A stretch of 64,000 bases of DNA from Grammothele lineata. Taxonomy: Eukaryota; Basidiomycota; Agaricomycetes; Polyporales; Polyporaceae. Location of the stretch: assembly GCA_002150815.3 (NCBI GenBank), contig NDFF03000029.1, forward strand, positions 665,542-729,541, read 5' to 3'. Every line of letters begins with the position of its first letter. Position 1 is the stretch's first letter. Shown one piece after another: positions 58,962 through 64,000 of the stretch. The notes below the pieces were generated by a model that saw nothing but the letters and a program-made list of their open reading frames with translations, did no database searches and had not been told where the DNA came from. A program made the translations under genes and the position numbers.

Positions 58962-60771
58962 ATGCCCCACGACGAGAAGCCCACAGGAACGCCCGAGGAG
59001 AGCGTGCAGATGCTGGAAGTTCACGAGAAGGATCAGGGCGACCTCCTCCCCTCGCCTGTCTCTGCCACTGCGCCCAGCAGCTCCAAGCAGCAGCCCAAGC
59101 TCTCCGCATCCATGATCATCCCTGTCTGGATCTGCCTCTCCTCAGCGGTCATCATCTATAACAACTACCTGTACAACACCCTTGAGTTCCGCTTCCCCGT
59201 CTTCCTCGTCACCTGGCATCTATCGTTCGCCGTGAGTTTTTATTCCTCGCTGTTTTTTTCGACTGTCCCTTTTCCCGATGGACTCGCCCTACGCACTGGC
59301 TCATCGCTGGCGCGATGCGCGCCTACTCCGTATCGGCTCGCGCGGCGCGGCAGATAAGCCCCGTCCTGTCATCGCTTCATGCCTGCGGCCCGTTTCGGTC
59401 GCGCGCAGCCAGCGCGCGAATGCCGGACATGGCAGAGCGTCGGCCCCAATGCGTCTGCATCCGGGCACCGGGCGTGCCGCGCGGCGCGCGCGTTGTGGGG
59501 AAGGTTAGGTTCGAGTGTGCTTGTGGGGGCGAAAAGGCTGCTGCTGTCGGCTTCCTAGGCGCGAGAAGGTTGGACGGCGAAGGCAGAGGACAGGGGCCGC
59601 GCAGGTCCCGCGGGTCGTGCAAGGCGCGCGGACACAGGTCGGAGATGGGTGCCCGTGCGCGGAAGGCTGCGTGGGCGCCGTGCCACCGGCGAAACAGTGT
59701 GGGACTAGCCCTCCATTGAATGCAGTACCGGCTCGTCCTCCATATTTTCGGTGCTAATGAAACCTGTTATTTCCTACAGGCGATTGGCACTCGTGTCCTG
59801 CAACGAACAACGAACCTCGTCGATGGCGCGAAGGACGTGCACATGTCGAAAGACATGTTCCTCCGGAGCATCCTCCCCATCGGCCTTCTCTTCAGCGCCT
59901 CCCTCATTCTCAGCAACACGGCATACCTGTACCTCTCGGTGGCCTACATCCAGATGCTCAAGGTGCGTCATCTTTGATGGCTTTTGACTGTCAAAACATG
60001 GTCTGAGCGATTCGCAGGCCTTCACGCCAGTAGCCATCCTGCTCATCTCATGGACGTTCCGCATCCAAGACCCCAACAAGCGCCTGGCCGTGATTGTCTT
60101 CATGATCTCGTCTGGCGTAGCGCTCGCCTCTCGCGGCGAGCTGCGCTTCAACCTTCTCGGCTTCCTCGTCCAGGCTTCCGCCGTCGCTGTAAGTTACGCG
60201 TTTCAGGTGCATACTTAGCACTAGACACGATGGCTGATTCTGCGGACAGTTCGAGGCCTCCCGGCTGGTCATGATTGAGATTCTCTTGCACGGCCTGAAG
60301 ATGAACCCGCTCGTGTCGCTGCATTACTATGCGCCCGTCTGCGCGCTCATCAACCTTGCCGTCCTGCCGTTCACCGAGGGGCTCGCACCGTTCTATGAGA
60401 TCATGCGCGTCGGGTGCGTCCTCCGCTTCTCGTACGAATCGCGTTTCGGGCTGACGGATGCCGTCCCACAGCCCCCTCATCTTGCTCTCGAACGCGTTCG
60501 TCGCGTTCCTGCTGAACATCGCCGCAGTGTTCCTCGTCAGCGCGGGCAGCGGTCTCGTCCTCACGCTTGCGGGTGTCTTCAAGGACATCCTGCTTATCAC
60601 CGGCTCCGTCCTCATCTTTGGCACGCAAATCACGCCTATGCAAGTTATGGGTAAGCCTTCTCATGTGTAGATCCGTGAAAAAGCCGGTCTGACCAAGTTC
60701 TTCGAACACCGACAGGATACTCCGTCGCTCTCGTCGGCCTCATCCTCTACAAGACCGCAGGCAGCAAATAA
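58962..60771 (+). CDS. Triose-phosphate/nucleotide-sugar transporter family protein
   Basis: Member of the drug/metabolite transporter superfamily (TPT domain), predicted to move nucleotide sugars or phosphorylated sugars into the Golgi or ER. Exons 58962-59231, 59780-59962, 60018-60188, 60250-60413, 60472-60650, 60716-60771; 340 aa with about ten helices. Blocks: [123 protein letters not shown] and [13 protein letters not shown]. The conserved lysines of the family (LKAFTPV and FKD) are present. The first intron is 548 nt, about ten times the usual length here, and falls after the second helix. Confidence 0.95.
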
Positions 60772-62297
60772 ACTGCGGCCTCGCGTCCGCTTTGGGGGGC
60801 GTGCCATGCCAGTGCAGAGACATTTACGAGCATGTTGTCACGTCCACGCCGCCGTCGTCGTCCGCTGACTCTTTGATATCGATCTGTCGAGGTATATCGT
60901 AGCGTTTTTTCGCGTTCTGTACATCCGGACTTTCGTACTCTACTCTTTAGATGCACATATACAGACTATTCCAAGCTTTCTGAGCCGGAGGCGGGTGTGG
61001 TGCGCGCGGCAAAAGCAGTGATTACTACTTTCTTGCTTCTTCCACAAGACAATGACTAGCCGAATTCACGGTGTCGGTATCGGTGTGAGACTGGGTGCGT
61101 TACTCGATACCTATGTCAAACCCGCAATTCTCACCCTTGCACTAGCTTTTGCTTTTTTTGTGAGTCCGTAACCTTACGGATAAGAGCTACTGCTCCCGCC
61201 TTGTTTTCTCTACGTCCTCATCGGATCGTTTCAGCTCGATCACATCCTCGAAGCGATCCCTGGACCCTTCCTCTGACACGGCTGACACGGGCGCTTCTCG
61301 CCGTGGCCAACGAACGGGCTCGCGACGCGAAAACAAGACATCCTCGGATGAGCTTATGCGCTCCCGATCGACGAGACCCGACGTCAGGCTCATATGATTT
61401 TGAAGATGCATTGTTGGCGAAGTCGGTGATGTTCCCTGACCGCGCGACGGCTGTATGCACTTGGCAAGACCTCACTGTCGTCGTGTTCCAACCTCAAGTC
61501 TCGAGGTTTCCGCAGCCGATGTCTACGCTGGCATTCCCTCTTTCGTCTCCCTCCAGCACGAACTATAGGGTCGCAATCACCAGTGACATGATGCCTCCGA
61601 TCGGCTTCGCGTGCTCTGGGGCAAGTAAACAAGTACATTATTCGGGAGCGGGTATGCTGCGCTTACTGACGTCCCTTGGGCTCTTCATGCCGTTCTCTTT
61701 AAGTTTATTATCCTCCTGTTCCGCCGCAGTCGGGAAGACCGGTTTCACTAAGTCTGCCCGTCATTGTCCCACGGCGAGCCTGGTTGATACCAGCGTCAGC
61801 GGGCGAAACGTCCCCGACAATTATGGCCATGCAGATATATCATGTCCGTCCGCCTCCTTCCGCCTTCGTTTCTTCTATCTCACCTGATCCATGCTGTCTA
61901 GTTTCGTGCTGGCACAGCATGATTGCGTACTCATCGCTTTTGAGCTCCCACCTTCCCTTCTATGCGCCTTCCTAACCATCCCTTCCTCGGGCCATTCGTG
62001 CGCAGAGCATCATCATAATTCATGTTGGGCTTGGACTCGTATACGTAATACAGATGACGCGGCCGCCTGCGGTCGCATATGAGCTCGTGTAGCGGCCATA
62101 CAGGGAGATGTTGCTTGTCACAACGTGCTCTATACGGATGCATCGGCCACGACTGTCGAGAGGTTGCACCTCAGATGCCTGCATGGACCTCCGTTCTACT
62201 CGGTGACGTTATCCCTACGCCTTTATAAAAGCGACTCTTTCGCTTCCCGAGTTCGTTACATACCAACGCTGCACTAGTATCATCGTCTCCTCATACC
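60772..62297. other. Interval between sugar transporter and seven-helix protein
   Basis: 1.5 kb. A plus-strand frame is open from 61201 to 61887 and minus-strand frames overlap it; none shows a known domain or a coherent set of splice sites. One minus-strand frame (61411-61187) ends in a Ser/Arg/Glu-rich tail that looks protein-like. A TATA box precedes the next gene. Confidence 0.35.
62223..62230 (+). promoter_or_regulatory. TATA box of seven-helix protein gene
   Basis: TTTATAAAAGC lies about 70 bases upstream of the ATG at 62298, a normal position for a fungal TATA element with a short leader. Confidence 0.6.
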
Positions 62298-63505
62298 ATG
62301 TCCGAGTCTTCCATCGATTATATGGCAAAAATAGTGGGCTTTGCCTGCGAGGCTGTATTATGGGGTACGCTGACTGTTCGCGGTGTTTGTCAGCGTCCGT
62401 TTAATCCTATCTTTTTACAGGTGCATACTTCGTGTTATTCGTCCTATCCGTCCACATCGTCCTTCGCCGCCGCAACTTGAAGAACTCTGCACGTATCAAT
62501 CTACCTATTATGCTCATCGGAAGCATGCTCTTTGCATGCTGCACCGCCCATTTCTTCATGGAATTTGCCAACTTCTACACAAAACTCGTAAGTGTTCAGA
62601 GGCGTTTCAAGCTATGGGATACCATGCTGACTTGCGATTAATATTCTAAGAGAGCTGGCGACGTGATCGGATATCCGTTCTTGACGCCGAACCTACTAGG
62701 AGCCAACCTCATGATATCCGTTTGCGACCTCCTTGGAGACCTCGTTCTTGTCTACTGCTGCTGGGCGTTATGGGGAAGAAACTACTGGGTGGTTCTCCTT
62801 CCAGGGTTGACCGCAGTCGCTGGATTTAGTGAGCATTCTCAGTAGTATCTGCATTTCGTCCTCTTACCCGCCACCGACAAGCGTGCATAGCGGAAGTGCT
62901 ACATATAGCCATGTCACTCAGTCCAGGCGACCCCAATCCGACCAGATTCGTTCCACTTCAGATTGCCGGATACGTCCTTCCACTATGCACGAACATCATG
63001 GTGACAGGATTAATCATTTACGCCATCTGGAACACGGTACAACGTCCCGCACGAGAGCCCAACACGATTTTACCGGCTACAACACACCTCTTATGGTCTG
63101 TGACCGCGGTCATCGTCGAGAGCGGCTTGCTCTACCTTGTCTTCCAACTTGTCTTTGTGGTTTTTACCGCCCTCAACAATCCAGTGCAGGAAATTATCGC
63201 CATGATGGCCGTTCAAATCTATGTTAGTCCACAATTAGCTCGGCAAACTAAATACATGATGTATTTCTTACTGATCGTGTTTGACGAACCTCCAGGGAAT
63301 TGCCCCGACGTTGATTGTCATCCGTGTTGCCCTTGGAATCTCTGCGAAGCCGAGTTCGCTCTCTGGCGGTGATCGCCGCCCCGCCATTCCCTTATCATCC
63401 GGTCAGCTGTGGAACCGAGGCCTTTCCTCGGATCTCAGCTCAGACGAGTCTGACCCGAGATACGGGAGCTCTCTGGCAGTATCCAACTGCTGTGACACCA
63501 AGTAG
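62298..63505 (+). CDS. Basidiomycete seven-helix-type membrane protein
   Basis: Exons 62298-62364, 62421-62587, 62651-62828, 62882-63222, 63296-63505; 320 aa. Hydrophobic segments: IVGFACEAVLWGAYFVLFVLSV (split at ACEAV), INLPIMLIGSMLFACCTAHF, NLMISVCDLLGDLVLVYCCWALWG, YWVVLLPGLTAVAGF, IAGYVLPLCTNIMVTGLIIY, LLWSVTAVIVESGLLYLVFQLV and a last helix around TLIVIRVALGISA. A Ser/Asp-rich cytosolic tail follows. The layout matches a family of hypothetical seven-helix proteins strongly expanded in Agaricomycetes. They are thought to be receptor-like, without proven ligand or G-protein coupling. It is not a Ste3 pheromone receptor by motif and is not closely related to the two membrane paralogues at 5.7 and 20.6 kb. 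Confidence 0.83.
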
Positions 63506-64000
63506 ATTGCTTGAGAGGGAGATAGTAGTCTAGAGATACATTCAGTTCTTGTTTGTTCCGAACCTCGTGTGGTAGTAGTCATTCGAGTGTTGTTCTCCTT
63601 TCTTGGTCTCAGACACTGAGCGCCCAGACGACCCGGAAATTTGCTGCAGGGGCCTGGGAAATAGCACGTTCCGGGGTCATACCGAGGAATCTTGGCTAGA
63701 CGAGTAGTTTACGGGGCGAGAAAACCAGGGGCGGACAGAGGAATTTATGAGGGAAGCTGAGGCTGTGTTACGCCGAGGCCAGCGCGGGCGCCTATGAGAC
63801 ATACGACGAGCGCACGCGGTCGAGGGTCGAGGGATCTGGGTAGACGTACGCCGAAGAGGCGAAGTCGAGCACTGTGGTAGAGGGCGAGCGACACACGGGG
63901 GTTCTATGGGGAGAGAGGCCTCGATTGGAAAAGGAGGTCAAACTGAGGAGCATCCTCAGGGAGACCCAAACTATATACGTACATGGGAACAATGGCTATG
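63506..64000. other. 3' flank and possible end of a minus-strand gene
   Basis: The plus-strand gene ends at 63505. On the minus strand a frame running in from the right edge ends at 63792 with a protein-like tail (SSAYVYPDPSTLDRVRSSYVS). It may be the last exon of a gene lying mostly beyond 64000, but no splice acceptor can be fixed without the neighbouring sequence. Confidence 0.3.

Noticed and set aside
61201..61887. 228-codon plus-strand open frame between the sugar transporter and the seven-helix gene
   Set aside because: Begins with a non-ATG codon, shows no known domain, and opposite-strand frames are open as well. Left as unassigned, not excluded.
1..64000. CRISPR arrays, riboswitches, bacterial-type operons, autonomous transposons
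   Set aside because: The window is fungal nuclear DNA; no evenly spaced repeats and no transposase, integrase or reverse transcriptase motifs were seen in any frame.

Overview
This window is nuclear DNA of a filamentous basidiomycete, most likely an agaricomycete of the polypore type. Coding regions are GC-rich and cut by many short GT-AG introns, mostly 50-65 nt. Promoters carry CT-rich tracts on the sense strand. The gene set (COPII Sec24, Atp10, mitochondrial uS5, an ELYS-type nucleoporin, HMG-box factors, a microsomal P450 and multi-pass membrane families) is fungal. Exons were placed by hand from splice sites, reading phase and paralogue comparison; all models close in frame except the 5'-truncated SEC24.

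Layout. 1-2.8 kb: 3' two thirds of SEC24 (+). 2.8-5.7 kb: no convincing gene. 5.7-7.5 kb: an unnamed multi-pass membrane protein (-). 7.5-16.3 kb: 8.8 kb without a supportable gene. 16.3-19.4 kb: cytochrome P450 (-). 20.6-22.2 kb: a second membrane protein (+), a clear paralogue of the first with conserved splice sites. 22.2-27.5 kb: gene-poor, with a fold-back element. 27.5-29.5 kb: MFS transporter (-), head-to-head with an ELYS-domain nuclear pore assembly protein (+, 30.2-33.2 kb). 35.1-38.6 kb: two HMG-box transcription factors (-). 40.4-45.5 kb: a tandem pair of large double F-box-like proteins (-). 45.9-46.8 kb: mitochondrial ribosomal protein uS5 (-), head-to-head with a PITH-domain protein (+). 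48.7-51.2 kb: Ran1/Ksp1-like protein kinase (-). 51.2-53.8 kb: a gene-free interval containing a dense hairpin cluster. 53.8-64 kb, all (+): ATP10, a GT61-type glycosyltransferase, a triose-phosphate/nucleotide-sugar transporter and a seven-helix-type membrane protein.

Most genes are single-copy housekeeping functions: secretion (Sec24, the sugar transporter, GT61), mitochondria (Atp10, uS5m), nuclear pore and signalling. The accessory and least understood part is the pair of paralogous membrane proteins, one of which diverges from the P450, together with the tandem double F-box genes beside the HMG factors. No transposase, reverse transcriptase, tRNA, rRNA or CRISPR array was found. No complete novel multi-gene system can be claimed. 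The best leads are the membrane-protein family, the double F-box pair, and the palindrome cluster at 52.24-52.56 kb.
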